DNA of 64,000 bases from Acidobacteriaceae bacterium KBS 146. GTDB taxonomy: Bacteria; Acidobacteriota; Terriglobia; Terriglobales; Acidobacteriaceae. Position numbers and translations under genes: made by a program. The stretch's first letter is position 1, and every line of letters starts with the position of its first letter. The DNA is taken from the NCBI GenBank assembly GCA_000688615.1, contig JHVA01000001.1, forward strand, positions 3,782,001-3,846,000, given 5' to 3'. Positions 35,601-45,529 of this stretch are shown here, piece after piece. Under the pieces are notes generated by a model. The model was not told where the DNA came from, made no database searches, and saw only the letters and a program-made list of their open reading frames with translations.

Positions 35601-35967
35601 TCAAATCGAACTGCAAAATGATCGAGCCGTTCCCCAACCCGGAACTGGAAGTCATCTCATTAATGCCGGCGATTCTTGCGAACTGCCGTTCCAGAGGAGT
35701 GACGATCGCGGAAGCGACCGTTTCAGGATCAGCGCCCGGCAGTCCCGCTCCGACCGAGATCACGGGATACTCTACCTGCGGCAGGCTCGCCACCGGCAGC
35801 ATCTTGTAAGCCACGCTTCCAGCCAGAATGAGTGCGATCGAAAGTAGCATCGTCGCTACCGGCCGCTTGATAAACGGTGCAGAGAAGTGAACGCCCGCCG
35901 TCTTCGGCATCTTTGCCGCGTCCCGACGGGCTTTCTGAAGATCTCGGTCTGGAGTAAAGTCTTCCAT
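32623..35967 (-). CDS. RND efflux pump inner-membrane subunit (MdtC-like)
   Basis: A 1,114-residue HAE-1 family multidrug transporter. It has the RND start FIKRPVATMLLSIALILAGSVAY, the porter domain DPETVASAIVTPLERQF, the membrane motif [16 protein letters not shown] with acidic proton-relay residues, and the second-half [18 protein letters not shown]. Between about residues 285 and 330 there is a low-complexity Ser/Ala/Thr insert (QTATSSASPAAAAHG) not seen in the paralogue. The ATG overlaps the upstream RND stop as TGATG, so the two pump subunits are coupled and may form a mixed MdtBC-like trimer. Confidence 0.92.
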   Translation of the reverse strand: MEDFTPDRDLQKARRDAAKMPKTAGVHFSAPFIKRPVATMLLSIALILAGSVAYKMLPVASLPQVEYPVISVGAGLPGADPETVASAIVTPLERQFARIAGINEMTSSSGLGNGSIILQFDLSRDINGAARDVQASINAARSQLPSNLPQNPSYRKINPADSPILILALTSDTLSVPQIYDACDSILAQKIAQIEGVGQTFCGGSAKPAVRIEANPTQLSNYGLGLEALRAAVGTVNVNQPKGYLQNDTQRWSISTTDQLFGASAYAPLIVATDRGPVSSAAATSGLPASLQSAVSQNPATSGSTSQTATSSASPAAAAHGIVRIQDVAQVVDSVEDIHTGGFFDGKPAILVIVFKTSTANVIQTVDNVLKILPSLQASIPPSIQLHVALDRTTTIRASIKDVTRTLIISVVLVILVVFVFLREVRSTLIPSVSVPLSLLGTCGIMYLLGYTLDNLSLMALTISTGFVVDDAIVVIENISRHLESGKSPFQAAMDGSKEIGFTVVSMSTSLIAVFIPILLMGGIVGRLFREFAVTLSVAILMSLVVSLSTTPMLSAKFLESHDKRKHGRIYRWGEQGLAWLTEEYERGLKWVLQHQGLVLTITIVTFALNVYLYILVPKGFFPQQDTGRIGGRILGQQDISFDAMKPKVAELAAIVQQDPGVENVMSFVGGGGPGGGGSNQGNMFVSLKPDDERLARGDTADAIINRLRPKTAGMPGAVLYLQSFQELRIGGRGSATQYQYSLTADNLKDLDEWAPKLMAAMQKLPELKDVASDQQDNGLRAQLVIDRDTASRLGVSPLTIDATLSDAFGQRQVSTTYRPLNQYHVVMEVAPQYQRDPDSLKNIYVKSTTGAMVPLSAITHFESQRIPLTVNHQSQSPATTLSFNLSPGASLSQATAAIEQARVNIGMPSSVHGGFAGTAEAFQDSLSSEPMLILMALIAVYIVLGMLYESFIHPLTILSTLPSAGVGAILALLLFKVELSVIAMIGIILLIGIVKKNAIMMIDFALAAERLEGKTPVEAIYQACLLRFRPIMMTTMAALLGGLPLALGTGTGSELRRPLGITIVGGLIVSQCLTLFTTPVVYLFFDRLRLRFQRMAGAGKKKPVKHAHAVTGD

Positions 35968-38900
35968 CAGTCTGCGCTCACCGCATGCTCGTGCTCGCGG
36001 AACTCTGCATCCGCTTCGGCAGTGCGGAGATACTTCCGGCCAATCCGGTCAAAGAAGAGATACACAACTGGAGTCGTAAACAGAGTCAGAATCTGCGACA
36101 CAATCAGGCCACCGACGATCGCGATACCGAGAGGCCGCCGCAACTCGCTTCCGGTTCCGGTTCCCATCGCCAGAGGAACGCCGCCAAGCAGCGCAGCCAT
36201 GGTCGTCATCATGATCGGGCGGAAGCGCAACAGACAGGCCTGATAGATAGCTTCTTCCGGCTCCATGTGGTGCTCGCGCTCAGCTTCCAGTGCGAAGTCG
36301 ATCATCATGATGGCGTTCTTCTTCACAATACCGATCAGCAGGATAATGCCGATCAAAGCGATCACGCTGAGGTTTACATCGAACAGCAGCAGCGCCAGGA
36401 TGGCCCCGACACCCGCGGAAGGCAGCGTGGAAAGAATCGTGATCGGGTGAATGTAACTCTCATACAGAACCCCGAGGACGATATACACCACAATCAATGC
36501 CGCAAGAATCAGCAAAGGCTCATTGCTGAGCGAGGCTACAAACGCCCGCGCTGTTCCCTGGAACTCTGCATTCACGCTGGGAGGAAAATTAAGTTCTTCC
36601 TTCGCGCGATTGACCGCCTCAACGGCGTCGCCGATGGACTTTCCTGGAGCAAGATTGAATGAGATCGTGACCACAGGGAATTGTCCCTGGTGATTAATCG
36701 CCAGAGTGGCGCGGCGCTCTTCAATATGGGTGAAGGTCGAAAGTGGCACTTGTGTGCCATTCGAGCTCTTGACATAGATATTGTCCAGAGCGCGCGTGTT
36801 GAGTTGATACTTCGGCTCGACCTCGAGCACCACGTGGTACTGGTTCAACTGGGTAAACATGGTCGAGACCTGCCGCTGGCCAAACGCGTCGTCCAGTGTG
36901 TCGTCAATATTCTGCGGCGTGATTCCCAGCCTGGAAGCAGTGTCGCGGTCGATCACCAGATGCGCTTCCAACCCTTCCAGCTGCTGATCGCTGGCGACAT
37001 CAGTAAGTTCAGGAAGCTGCTTCAGCTTCTCCACCATCCGGTTGGTTGCGCTGGCCAGCTCCTCGGCGTTTGCATCCTCCAGAGTGTATTGGTACTGCGT
37101 ACGGCTGACGCGGTCTTCGACGGTAAGGTCCTGCAAGGGCTGTAAGAAGCACTGAATCCCCTCAATCCTTGCCAGTCGCGGTCCCAGTCGTCGAATGACG
37201 TCTGCCGCTGAGATGGAACGCTCCTCGCGATCCCGGAGGTTGATCTGGATACGTCCGCTGTTCAGCGTGGTATTGGTTCCATCGATTCCGATAAAGGAAG
37301 AAACACTCTCAACATCCGGATCCTGAAGAATAGCGCGGGCAAGCTGCTGTTGCTTAAGGCTCATCGCCTGAAAGCTGATCGTCTGCGGAGCCTCCGTGAT
37401 GCCAAGCAGAATTCCGGTATCCTGCACCGGAAAGAAGCCCTTTGGCACAACGATGTACAGATAAATGGTGAGCAGGAACGTAGCCAGCGTCACCAGCAGT
37501 GTCAGCGTCTGGTGTCGAAGCACCCAGCGGACGCCGACCCCATACTTGGAGATGACGTAGTTAAAGAACTGCTCGCTCTTGTGATAAAACGCGCTCTGTT
37601 CGCTGTCCGGCTTATGGCGCAGTAGCTTCGCACACATCATCGGGGTCAGCGTCAGCGAGACCACCGCCGAAACCAGGATCGTCACCGACAGCGTGACAGC
37701 AAACTCGCGGAAGAGTCTGCCGACGATATCGCCCATGAAGAGCAGCGGAATCAGCACGGCGATCAGCGAGATCGTCAGTGACAGAATCGTGAAGCCGATC
37801 TGTTCGGACCCCTTGAGGGCTGCGGTAAGAGGATCGTCACCCTCTTCGAGATAGCGTGAGATGTTCTCGATCATGACGATCGCATCGTCGACGACGAAGC
37901 CGGTCGAGATCGTCAGAGCCATCAGACTGAGGTTGTTGAGGCTGTACCCCAGGAGATACATCACGCCGAAGGTGCCGATGATCGATAACGGAACCGCGAT
38001 CGAGGGGATGATCGTCGCAGCCAGCGACCGAAGGAAGAGGAAGATCACCATCACGACCAGCGCGATGGTCAGCATCAGTTCGAACTGAACGTCCTTCACC
38101 GACGCCCGGATGGTGTTCGTCCGGTCGGTTAGGACCTCGAGATTTACGCTCGCCGGCAGCGTATTTCGCAGCTGTGGCAGTAGCTTCTGCACCTCATCGA
38201 CAACGCCGATGATGTTGGCGCCGGGTTGTCGCTGAATATTGACGATCACCGCCGGCTTCAGGTCAATCTCGCGTGCCGCAACCTCTCTCCCGTCCGCATC
38301 CTTATGGGCCGGACGAGCCGAGGTGCCCATCCATGCAGCCTGGTACAGGTTCTCCGCGCTGTCCACCGCATTGGCGACATCGGAGAGCCGCACAGGCGAT
38401 CCATTGCGGTAGGCGATGATGACCTTGGAATAATCAACGCTCGAGAGCAGCTGATCGTTGGCCCCGATCGTGTACGCCTGGTGAGTGCCATTCAGGTTTC
38501 CCTTGGCCTGGTCGACGTTTGCTGTGCCCAGGGCGGTCCTTAGATCCTCAAGACTGAGCCCGTAGTTCGCCATCGCCATCGGATTGGCCTGAATACGAAC
38601 CGCAGGCTTCTGGCCGCCATTGATGGAGACCAGGCCGACACCCGTCAGCTGAGAGATCTTCTGCGCCAGAACCGTGTCGGCCAGATCCTCGACCTTGACG
38701 AGTGGAAGAGAGTCGCTCGAAAGCGCTAAGGTCAGGATGGGAGCATCCGCCGGGTTCACCTTGCTGTAAACCGGTGGATTTGGAAGGTCTTTTGGAAGGT
38801 AGTTGAAGGCGGCGTTGATGGCTGCCTGAACATCCTGCTGCGCAATATCGATCGACTCCGACAGATCGAACTGCAGCGTAATTACGCTGCCGCCGCCCGA

Positions 38901-39152
38901 ACTCGTCGAAGTCATCTGTGTCAGGCCCGGAATCTGTCCGAACTGGCGCTCCAGGGGAGCGGTCACCGAGGACGCCATTACCTCCGGACTCGCGCCCGGA
39001 TAAAACGTCATGACCTGTATGGTGGGATAGTCCACCTGGGGCAATGCGGAAACAGGGAGCTGGAGGTATGCGACCCAGCCCGCAAGCAAAATGGCCACCA
39101 TCAAAAGCGAGGTGGCCACCGGCCGAAGAATAAATGGCCGCGATGGGCTCAT
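35967..39152 (-). CDS. RND efflux pump inner-membrane subunit (MdtB-like)
   Basis: A 1,061-residue HAE-1 transporter homologous to the next gene. It begins [20 protein letters not shown], has the porter-domain [17 protein letters not shown], the membrane [16 protein letters not shown] and a second-half [18 protein letters not shown]. It lacks the low-complexity insert of its partner and is of standard length. The start ATG overlaps the adaptor stop (ATGA at 39149-39152). Pump substrates cannot be read from the sequence; the MdtABC family typically exports amphipathic drugs and bile-salt-like compounds. Confidence 0.92.
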   Translation of the reverse strand: MSPSRPFILRPVATSLLMVAILLAGWVAYLQLPVSALPQVDYPTIQVMTFYPGASPEVMASSVTAPLERQFGQIPGLTQMTSTSSGGGSVITLQFDLSESIDIAQQDVQAAINAAFNYLPKDLPNPPVYSKVNPADAPILTLALSSDSLPLVKVEDLADTVLAQKISQLTGVGLVSINGGQKPAVRIQANPMAMANYGLSLEDLRTALGTANVDQAKGNLNGTHQAYTIGANDQLLSSVDYSKVIIAYRNGSPVRLSDVANAVDSAENLYQAAWMGTSARPAHKDADGREVAAREIDLKPAVIVNIQRQPGANIIGVVDEVQKLLPQLRNTLPASVNLEVLTDRTNTIRASVKDVQFELMLTIALVVMVIFLFLRSLAATIIPSIAVPLSIIGTFGVMYLLGYSLNNLSLMALTISTGFVVDDAIVMIENISRYLEEGDDPLTAALKGSEQIGFTILSLTISLIAVLIPLLFMGDIVGRLFREFAVTLSVTILVSAVVSLTLTPMMCAKLLRHKPDSEQSAFYHKSEQFFNYVISKYGVGVRWVLRHQTLTLLVTLATFLLTIYLYIVVPKGFFPVQDTGILLGITEAPQTISFQAMSLKQQQLARAILQDPDVESVSSFIGIDGTNTTLNSGRIQINLRDREERSISAADVIRRLGPRLARIEGIQCFLQPLQDLTVEDRVSRTQYQYTLEDANAEELASATNRMVEKLKQLPELTDVASDQQLEGLEAHLVIDRDTASRLGITPQNIDDTLDDAFGQRQVSTMFTQLNQYHVVLEVEPKYQLNTRALDNIYVKSSNGTQVPLSTFTHIEERRATLAINHQGQFPVVTISFNLAPGKSIGDAVEAVNRAKEELNFPPSVNAEFQGTARAFVASLSNEPLLILAALIVVYIVLGVLYESYIHPITILSTLPSAGVGAILALLLFDVNLSVIALIGIILLIGIVKKNAIMMIDFALEAEREHHMEPEEAIYQACLLRFRPIMMTTMAALLGGVPLAMGTGTGSELRRPLGIAIVGGLIVSQILTLFTTPVVYLFFDRIGRKYLRTAEADAEFREHEHAVSAD

Positions 39153-40648
39153 GGCTGCTGGCCTCCTGCACGTCCCTGACGGCCTTGCGGTTGATCCTGC
39201 TTCTCCTGCTTCTCAGCATCCGCTCCAACCCCTGTGTCTGCGCGGTTCGGATTGACGGCGCGCGGGCCATTGGGGTTCGTTGCCTGCCGTGGAATCACGC
39301 GGCTACCGCTCCGCAGCTTCTCCTGGCCATCGACGACGACCGTGTCACCCGGCTTGACTCCGCCTAAAAGAATGACCTGGGCCCCTTCTGTAAGGTCCAC
39401 CTTCACGGTCTGCGCAATCACGTAGAAAGGATCCTGATTCTGCGCCGGCGCGCCCGCATTGCCGGAACGGCCCGACTTGCCCGCCCTTCGCCCACCGGAT
39501 GGCGCTGCGCCCCCGGCTGCATTGTTCGCCTCCTGCAGCTCTGCTGGAGGATTCCCCGGTTTCACCAGATAAACATAGTTCCCTTGCGATCCGCTAAGCA
39601 GCGCCGCTGCCGGAACCACAATTGCATTCGGCCTCTGCTGCAGCACCAGCCGCACGTTCACAAACTGATTGGGAAACAGAGCGCCGTCTTTGTTGTCGAA
39701 TACCGCCTTCACCTTTACGGTGCCGGTGGTCGTATCGATCTGGTTGTCTACCGTCAAAACGCTACCGGTCGCCAGATGCGTGGTTCCCGACCGGTCATAG
39801 GCCTCGACGGTCAACTTTTTGCCCTTGCGGGTAAGATCAAGCACCTGAGGAAGGTGATCCTCGGGCAGGGTGAAGATTACGGTGATCGGCTGCAGCTGTG
39901 TCACTACCAGCAGGCCGTTGGTGTCAGAAGCGTGCACGATATTGCCCGGGTCTACCTGGCGCAGACCGACTACACCGTTGATGGGGGACGTAATCCTGGC
40001 GTAGTTCAAATTGACCTTCGCCGCCTGGATCGCGGCCTGATCGGCCTGAATCGCTCCACGGGACTGTCCCGCCAGCGCTTGCTGAGCCTGCGCGTTCTCA
40101 CGCGATACAACCCCTGCATCAAAAAGTGCGCCGTAACGACTCGCCTGCGCCTGGTCGTTGGCATTCTGCGCCTGATCGCGCGCCAGCTGCCCTTGTGCCT
40201 GCGCCAGGGCTGCCTGATAGGGAGCCGGATCGATCTCCGCCAGAAGTTCTCCCTGCCGGACCCGCTGTCCCTCCCGTACATTGACACGGATCAGTTGACC
40301 ATCAACGCGCGATTTGATCGTCACGGTGTTGTAGGCCGTGACCGTTCCCAATGCCGTCAGGTAGATCGGCATCGTCTTCTGCTGAACCCGAACCGTCTGG
40401 ACCGGCGTCGCCCGATCCATCATCGCCGACATGCGCTGGCCCTGAACCGCCTGCTCTTCGGTGTTCTTGCGGATCTTCCACACGGCGGCTCCCACCACAA
40501 GGGCGATTACCAGGAAGACGATCCACTTCCGGAAACCTGATCCCTCCGGATTCTCCGGTCCAGGTAACGACGGCAATGGTTTCGCTGCTGGCAGGGCAGG
40601 CTGGGTCTCGTGTTCACTGATCGGGGCTGATGACATTGGCGCGCTCAC
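39149..40648 (-). CDS. RND efflux periplasmic adaptor (MdtA-like membrane fusion protein)
   Basis: A 499-residue membrane fusion protein with one membrane segment ([16 protein letters not shown]). The lipoyl/barrel-sandwich halves are [19 protein letters not shown] and [20 protein letters not shown] around an alanine/glutamine-rich coiled coil. Beta-barrel strands follow, with a Gly/Pro/Arg-rich tail ([11 protein letters not shown]). A second Gly/Ala-rich linker ([18 protein letters not shown]) sits in the C-terminal half, making the protein longer than E. coli MdtA. The start is uncertain between GTG 40648 and ATG 40636. It is first in a three-gene coupled operon; no TolC-type outer-membrane gene lies nearby. 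Confidence 0.9.
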   Translation of the reverse strand: MSAPMSSAPISEHETQPALPAAKPLPSLPGPENPEGSGFRKWIVFLVIALVVGAAVWKIRKNTEEQAVQGQRMSAMMDRATPVQTVRVQQKTMPIYLTALGTVTAYNTVTIKSRVDGQLIRVNVREGQRVRQGELLAEIDPAPYQAALAQAQGQLARDQAQNANDQAQASRYGALFDAGVVSRENAQAQQALAGQSRGAIQADQAAIQAAKVNLNYARITSPINGVVGLRQVDPGNIVHASDTNGLLVVTQLQPITVIFTLPEDHLPQVLDLTRKGKKLTVEAYDRSGTTHLATGSVLTVDNQIDTTTGTVKVKAVFDNKDGALFPNQFVNVRLVLQQRPNAIVVPAAALLSGSQGNYVYLVKPGNPPAELQEANNAAGGAAPSGGRRAGKSGRSGNAGAPAQNQDPFYVIAQTVKVDLTEGAQVILLGGVKPGDTVVVDGQEKLRSGSRVIPRQATNPNGPRAVNPNRADTGVGADAEKQEKQDQPQGRQGRAGGQQP

Positions 40649-40853
40649 CGTGCTCTCGGAAATTGCTTTATTTTTCTTGTGAAATGTTCAAAACAAGACC
40701 CCGCGGGTCTCTGCAGAACCTTCAGAATAATTAATAATGACGTAGAAGGAGAACCGAATGTTTCGCCTCCTCCCCTTATTAAGTGACGACATCTTTGTGC
40801 TTTAACATTTCCGAGACCGATAATCGACTCATCGTGAAGGAAGGACTCGACTT

Positions 40854-42344
40854 TTGACGCAATCCGCCTCCCCCATCGATTCCGCCGTGATGCCACCTCT
40901 GTGCGTCGATTTGGACGGAACGCTGGTCAAATCCGACACCTTGATCGATTCAACGCTTGCTCTGGCGCGATACCATCCGGGTTTGCTGCTTCAGATTCCC
41001 GGTTGGCTCCTCCAGGGTAAGGCGGCCCTCAAACGCCACATAACGAGCTCTGTCTCCTTAGATGTAGCTCACCTGCCTTATAACCGCGAACTTCTCCAGT
41101 TTCTTGAACAACAACACGCGCAAGGACGGCCCATCTACCTCGCCACGGCGGCCGACTCCGCATTGGCAAACCGTGTCGCCGAACAACTCGGTCTTTTTCA
41201 AGGAGTTCTGGCCTCTGATGGAGCGCTGAATCTCGCTGGCCACAACAAACTCTCGGCCTTTCGGCAAACCTTTGGCGACCACTTCTGTTACATCGGAAAC
41301 GCCCTGCCCGACCTGCCGCTGCTCCAGAACTGCCAGGACCCCATGGTGGCCAACCCCACTCGCGGACTCAGTTCCGCCCTTCGTAAGGCCGGGGTCTCAC
41401 CGGTCCGCACATTTACAGAGCAGGTCTCCCCATGGAAGGCCTGGCCTAAAGCGCTTCGTATTCACCAATGGGCGAAAAATATCCTTCTTTTTCTGCCCAT
41501 GCTCCTCGGCCACGCCATCCGACCCGCTTTGGTCGTCGCTTCGCTGCTGGCCTTTCTTTCCTTCGGGCTCTGTGCTTCTGCAACCTATGTCGTCAACGAT
41601 CTGCTGGATATCGAGGCCGACCGTCAGCATCCGCGCAAGCGCCGTCGCCCCTTTGCCTCGGGAGATCTCTCCGCTCTGGCCGGAATCGTCGTTATTGTTC
41701 TGTTTCTTGTGGCGTCGCTGATCCTCGCGCTCGCACTGCCTCAGGCCATCATCCGGATCTCGCCGTCCCTCGGGCTGACGAGGCCCTACCACTTCCTGGT
41801 GTGGCTCGGAATCTACGCCGTGACCACGCTGGCCTATTCGCTGCGTTTAAAGCGCGCAGTCCTCGTCGATGTCATCGTCCTCTCTGGCCTCTACACCATT
41901 CGTATCCTCGCAGGCTCCGCCGCAACCGGCGTCGAAGCCTCCGCGTGGCTTGGCAGCTTCAGCATCTTCTTCTTTCTCTCGCTGGCCTTCGTCAAACGCT
42001 TTGCAGAGCTTGAGAACCTGCGCGAGCGTGGCGGCGAAGTCGCCAAGGGCCGCGGCTACCATATCAGCGATCTCGAACAGCTTCGCAGCTTCGGTTCCGC
42101 CTCCGGCTATGTCTCGGTCGCGGTCCTCACCCTCTATATCTCCAACCTCGATGCGGCCCAGCTCTATACCCACACCAAGCGCCTCTGGCTTCTGATTCCA
42201 GTGCTTCTGCTCTGGATCAGCCGCCTCTGGCTCAAGGCCTCGCGCGGGGAACTGGATGAAGATCCCGTGGTCTACGCCATCACGGACAGCCGAAGCCTGA
42301 TGCTCGGAGTCGTCGTGCTGGCGATCGTGTTATCGGCACTTTAG
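40854..42344 (+). CDS. HAD phosphatase-UbiA prenyltransferase fusion protein
   Basis: A 496-residue two-domain protein. Residues 15-195 are a HAD-like domain with DLDGTLVKSD (Asp19, Asp21), a conserved second half including GDHFCYIGNALPDLPLL. Residues about 200-496 are a UbiA-type membrane prenyltransferase with the polyprenyl-diphosphate motif NDLLDIEADRQHPRKRRRP and about nine helices. It resembles decaprenyl-phosphate phosphoribosyltransferase-type UbiA proteins, where a phosphatase would act on the product. TTG 40854 is chosen because GAAGGAAGG lies about 9 nt upstream. It is divergent from the efflux operon. Confidence 0.85.
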   Translation: MTQSASPIDSAVMPPLCVDLDGTLVKSDTLIDSTLALARYHPGLLLQIPGWLLQGKAALKRHITSSVSLDVAHLPYNRELLQFLEQQHAQGRPIYLATAADSALANRVAEQLGLFQGVLASDGALNLAGHNKLSAFRQTFGDHFCYIGNALPDLPLLQNCQDPMVANPTRGLSSALRKAGVSPVRTFTEQVSPWKAWPKALRIHQWAKNILLFLPMLLGHAIRPALVVASLLAFLSFGLCASATYVVNDLLDIEADRQHPRKRRRPFASGDLSALAGIVVIVLFLVASLILALALPQAIIRISPSLGLTRPYHFLVWLGIYAVTTLAYSLRLKRAVLVDVIVLSGLYTIRILAGSAATGVEASAWLGSFSIFFFLSLAFVKRFAELENLRERGGEVAKGRGYHISDLEQLRSFGSASGYVSVAVLTLYISNLDAAQLYTHTKRLWLLIPVLLLWISRLWLKASRGELDEDPVVYAITDSRSLMLGVVVLAIVLSAL

Positions 42345-42372
42345 CTCGGTCATTTATCCTGTTACCTGAGCC

Positions 42373-43488
42373 ATGACCGAGACCATTCCTCAGCTGAACA
42401 GCTTCGACGACTCCTCTCTTGACGCCGCCTTCACCACCCTCGCCGACGAGGTTCGCCAGCAGGGCACGCAACTGGCCAGTCCCGAGGCGCAGGAAAACTT
42501 CCGGCTGCATTGGCTCGGACGCAAGCAGGGCCGCCTCAAGCTGATCTCCGACGCCTGGCTCAAATCCGCACCGGCCGAGGCCCGCAAGCCGCTCGGCATG
42601 CGCTTCAATCAGCTCAAACAGCAGATCGAACAGGCTCTCGAAGCCCCCGCCTCTTCTCCCGCTGCTACGGCCGGCCAGGGAATCGACATCTCCTTGCCGG
42701 GGCTCACCCGTCGCCCGGGAATTCCGCACCCGCTGCTCAACACCATGCACGAGGTAGTTCGCGTCTTCCACCATCTCGGATACTCGACCAACCTCGGCCC
42801 GCAGGTAGAGAGCGACTTCTACAACTTCGAGGCTCTCAACTTCCCGCCCAATCATCCGGCTCGCGACACTCAGGACACGCTCCAGATCGCCGCGCAGCAA
42901 TCGCGACCGTCACGCGACCGTCTGCTGATGCGTACCCATACCTCACCCGTGCAGATTCGTACCATGATCGCGCAGGCTCCCCCCATCCGCATCGTCATTC
43001 CGGGCAAGGTGCACCGCAACGACGCCGCCGACGCCACCCACTCTCCCATCTTCCATCAGATTGAAGGGCTGTGTGTCGACACCAATATCACCTTCTCAGA
43101 CCTCAAGGGAACGCTGGACCACGCCATGAAGGCTCTCTTCGGCTCGGCGGTAAAGACCCGCTTCTTCCCCAGCTTCTTTCCCTTCACCGAGCCCTCCGCC
43201 GATGTGCAGATCAGCTGCATCTTCTGCGGAGGCAGCGGCTGCCGCAAATGCAAGCACTCCGGTTGGATTGAGCTTCTGGGCTGTGGCATGGTCGACCCCG
43301 CTGTCTTCGCTGCGGTCACCCAGGAACGCCGCAAGATCGACCCCGCCGATGACGCCTACAATCCGGAAAAGATCTCAGGCTTTGCCTTCGGCATGGGAGT
43401 CGAGCGAATCGCCATGATGCTCCATGGTGTCTCTGACATCGGCCAGTTCTACTCCGGTGACATGCGCTTCCTCGAGCAGTTCGCCTGA
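42373..43488 (+). CDS. pheS: Phenylalanine-tRNA ligase alpha subunit
   Basis: A 371-residue class II synthetase subunit that charges tRNA-Phe with phenylalanine together with PheT. It has an N-terminal coiled coil, then the catalytic core: PGIPHPLLNTMHEVVRVF, DTLQIAAQ, LLMRTHTSPVQIRTM, VHRNDAADATHSPIFHQIEG (motif 2), FFPSFFPFTEPSADV and GFAFGMGVERIAMM (motif 3). A CxxC...CxxC cluster, CIFCGGSGCRKC, is present as in many bacterial PheS and probably binds zinc. It follows the UbiA gene by 28 bp. Unusually, pheT is not adjacent but 4.5 kb away. Confidence 0.95.
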   Translation: MTETIPQLNSFDDSSLDAAFTTLADEVRQQGTQLASPEAQENFRLHWLGRKQGRLKLISDAWLKSAPAEARKPLGMRFNQLKQQIEQALEAPASSPAATAGQGIDISLPGLTRRPGIPHPLLNTMHEVVRVFHHLGYSTNLGPQVESDFYNFEALNFPPNHPARDTQDTLQIAAQQSRPSRDRLLMRTHTSPVQIRTMIAQAPPIRIVIPGKVHRNDAADATHSPIFHQIEGLCVDTNITFSDLKGTLDHAMKALFGSAVKTRFFPSFFPFTEPSADVQISCIFCGGSGCRKCKHSGWIELLGCGMVDPAVFAAVTQERRKIDPADDAYNPEKISGFAFGMGVERIAMMLHGVSDIGQFYSGDMRFLEQFA

Positions 43489-43533
43489 GTCTTCCCTTGC
43501 CGTCCTTCTGAGCCGCAGCCGAAGGAGTCAATC

Positions 43534-44289
43534 CTAACGCAGGCTGCCCCGCACGCTCTCAAGATTCTGCGGGTGCACGCGAATGGTGCCGTGGCGCGGA
43601 CTGTCGATATCGGCGATCAGGAAGAAAGAGATCGAGACCACAAGTGGCAGGATCAGCAGGAGCAGGGGCCGCAGATGCCGGGAACCATATCCCAGCAGCA
43701 CGTTCGCGAAGACAGCGATCAGAAACATCAAACTCCATGCTGCCTCCGGAATCCGGTTCCACCACGCAGCCTGGGTGTATCCCTGCGAGTTCAAAACATC
43801 GTTCATCCCATTGACGGCAAGCGCGATCACGGGAGAAGGCTGAGCCTTCGCAGGGGCCGTCACTGTGGCCCAAAGTTGATGCTGCATCTCGCTTGTATCT
43901 GCGCCGATCTTCTGCAGCTCTCTTTCACCTCGCGTGACGTAGAAGAGGATACGGAGATCGGTGTAGCTGCGTAGCAGATCGCGTACCCGCGCCGCGTCCG
44001 CTTCAGGCAATAGGTCGGCACGAGCGTATTCGGTTCCGATTGCGTTGGCTTCCGCTTCTTCGTAGATCTTGCGCTGGTCATATCGCCCAACCGCCATCGA
44101 AAAGGTGAATCCGATGATCAGCCCCAGCAGAGTCAGGGTGGCACCTTGGATAACGCTGAAATCAGCCCGGCTGTCCTCGTCGAAGTTTGGCTGGAGGCGT
44201 CTGATTCGCCCCCCGAGCCACGTCGCCAACCAAAACAGCAGGAACGAGACCAGAAGAACCAATCGCGGAAATTTCAGCAAGGTTGCCAT
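43534..44289 (-). CDS. DUF4239/bestrophin-like membrane protein
   Basis: A 251-residue membrane protein. Two N-terminal helices include GATLTLLGLIIGFTFSMAVGRYDQR, a signature of the DUF4239 bestrophin-like group. A soluble middle segment follows (EEAEANAIGTEYARADLLP), then C-terminal helices (AWSLMFLIAVFANVLLGYG and LLLLILPLVVSISFFLI) and a short tail. Members are thought to be ion-channel-like, but function is unproven. It is convergent with pheS and interrupts the usual pheS-pheT adjacency. Confidence 0.8.
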   Translation of the reverse strand: MATLLKFPRLVLLVSFLLFWLATWLGGRIRRLQPNFDEDSRADFSVIQGATLTLLGLIIGFTFSMAVGRYDQRKIYEEAEANAIGTEYARADLLPEADAARVRDLLRSYTDLRILFYVTRGERELQKIGADTSEMQHQLWATVTAPAKAQPSPVIALAVNGMNDVLNSQGYTQAAWWNRIPEAAWSLMFLIAVFANVLLGYGSRHLRPLLLLILPLVVSISFFLIADIDSPRHGTIRVHPQNLESVRGSLR

Positions 44290-44329
44290 TCAGCTCTCTC
44301 GTCGATCTGAGCCCACGTAGCCGCATGCA

Positions 44330-44680
44330 TCACGAGCGACTGCGATTGGCGCCCAGAAAGCCAATCAGAATCTGGATCAGCGCCAGCGCCAGCGCTCCCA
44401 GAAAGGCCGCTTTGAAGCTCGTCACCGCAAACCCCGGAACGAACTTGCTCGAAAACCACAGGACGATCGCATTGATCACCAGGAAAAACAATCCGAAGGT
44501 GAGAATGCCCAGCGGCAGCGTAATGAACTTCAACAGCAATCCCAGAGTCGCGTTAAACAGTCCAATCACAACAACGGCGATCAGGGCAGAGATAAATCCG
44601 CTGACCTCGAATCCTTGTACAAAATGCGAAACCACCAGCAGTGCCACGGCGTTCAAAATCCAGTGAAGGAACCAGCGCAT
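44330..44680 (-). CDS. Phage-holin-4-type (YvlD-like) membrane protein
   Basis: A 116-residue protein with four hydrophobic helices and the family features VVIGLFNATLGLLLKFITLPLGILT and FLVINAIVLWFSSKFVPGF. Such proteins are common small bacterial inner-membrane proteins despite the holin name, and they do not imply phage. It lies 40 bp upstream of the DUF4239 gene on the same strand and is probably co-transcribed with it. Confidence 0.85.
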   Translation of the reverse strand: MRWFLHWILNAVALLVVSHFVQGFEVSGFISALIAVVVIGLFNATLGLLLKFITLPLGILTFGLFFLVINAIVLWFSSKFVPGFAVTSFKAAFLGALALALIQILIGFLGANRSRS

Positions 44681-44805
44681 GTTACTCCCTTTCGTTTGCT
44701 GACTTTACGGGTGACCTGCTGCCAGAAGAGAATAGCCGAGATCACTCGCTTGCACCATCTAAAGTTTCAAAGCGTCTCTCACCGGAATCCGCCTAAACTA
44801 TCTGC

Positions 44806-45375
44806 ATGGGCAAGCAATTCAGCGCAATGGATCCGGCACATCGCGAGTTCATCGAGCGGCAGCATATCTTCTTCAATGCCTCCGCAGCCGCAGAAGGCCG
44901 AATCAATCTCTCCCCTCGCGACGTAGCCTCTCTTCGCGTTCTCGATGCCAACACCGTCGTCTATCTGGATCTCACCGGCAGCGGGAACGAGACGGCAGCT
45001 CACCTGATTGCAGACGGCCGCCTTACCCTGATGTTCTGCGCCTTCGAAGGCGCGCCCCTGATCCTGCGCCTCTACGGTCACGGACGCGTCGTGCCCCGTC
45101 ACAGTACGGAATACGACGCTCTGCTCGCCTCCCACTACAACAACATCGAGCCACCTGGAGCCCGCCAGATCATCCATCTCACCGTCGATTCCGTCCAGAC
45201 CTCCTGCGGCATGAACGTGCCCTTCTACGAATACGTCGGCGAGCGCGACCAGCTCCTTCGCTGGGCCGCCGTCAAAGGCGAGGCAGCGCTTGACGAGTAC
45301 CGCCTGCAAAAGAACACCCGCAGTATCGACGGTCTCCCCACCGGCATCGAGCAGGCAGTATCCCTATCGAAGTAG
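44806..45375 (+). CDS. Pyridoxamine 5'-phosphate oxidase-family protein
   Basis: A 189-residue flavin-binding split-barrel protein of the PPOX type. The segments EFIERQHIFFNASAAAEGRI, NLSPRD and VVYLDLTGSGNETAAHL, then GRLTLMFCAFEGAPLILRLYG, follow the family order, with a C-terminal DSVQTSCGMNVPFYEYVGERD. Similar proteins bind FMN or F420 and reduce small molecules. Some are only ligand-binding. It stands alone, divergent from the holin-like gene. The substrate is unknown. Confidence 0.85.
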   Translation: MGKQFSAMDPAHREFIERQHIFFNASAAAEGRINLSPRDVASLRVLDANTVVYLDLTGSGNETAAHLIADGRLTLMFCAFEGAPLILRLYGHGRVVPRHSTEYDALLASHYNNIEPPGARQIIHLTVDSVQTSCGMNVPFYEYVGERDQLLRWAAVKGEAALDEYRLQKNTRSIDGLPTGIEQAVSLSK

Positions 45376-45425
45376 AAGGCAGCAAACACCCTCGGGTCAA
45401 CGAAGCCATAATCGCGTAAAGGAAG

Positions 45426-45463
45426 TGTCATCCTGAGCGAAGCCCGCAGGGCGCAGTCGAAGG
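45426..45463 (+). repeat. Interspersed repeat A, copy 1
   Basis: The core TGTCATCCTGAGCGAAGC continues with CCGCAGGGCGCAGTCGAAGG. The same unit recurs, with few changes, at 51004, 55570 and 57983 and in decayed form at 54338, always between genes. Confidence 0.85.
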
Positions 45464-45529
45464 GCCTGCGGTCTCTTAAGTCCGGCAAATCGCTCCATCA
45501 GAGAGAGGCAACTTCAAAAGCCAGACCAA

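Noticed and set aside
44330..44680. Prophage hint from the holin-like protein
   Set aside because: Phage-holin-4-type proteins of this kind are ordinary bacterial membrane proteins, and no other phage genes are nearby.
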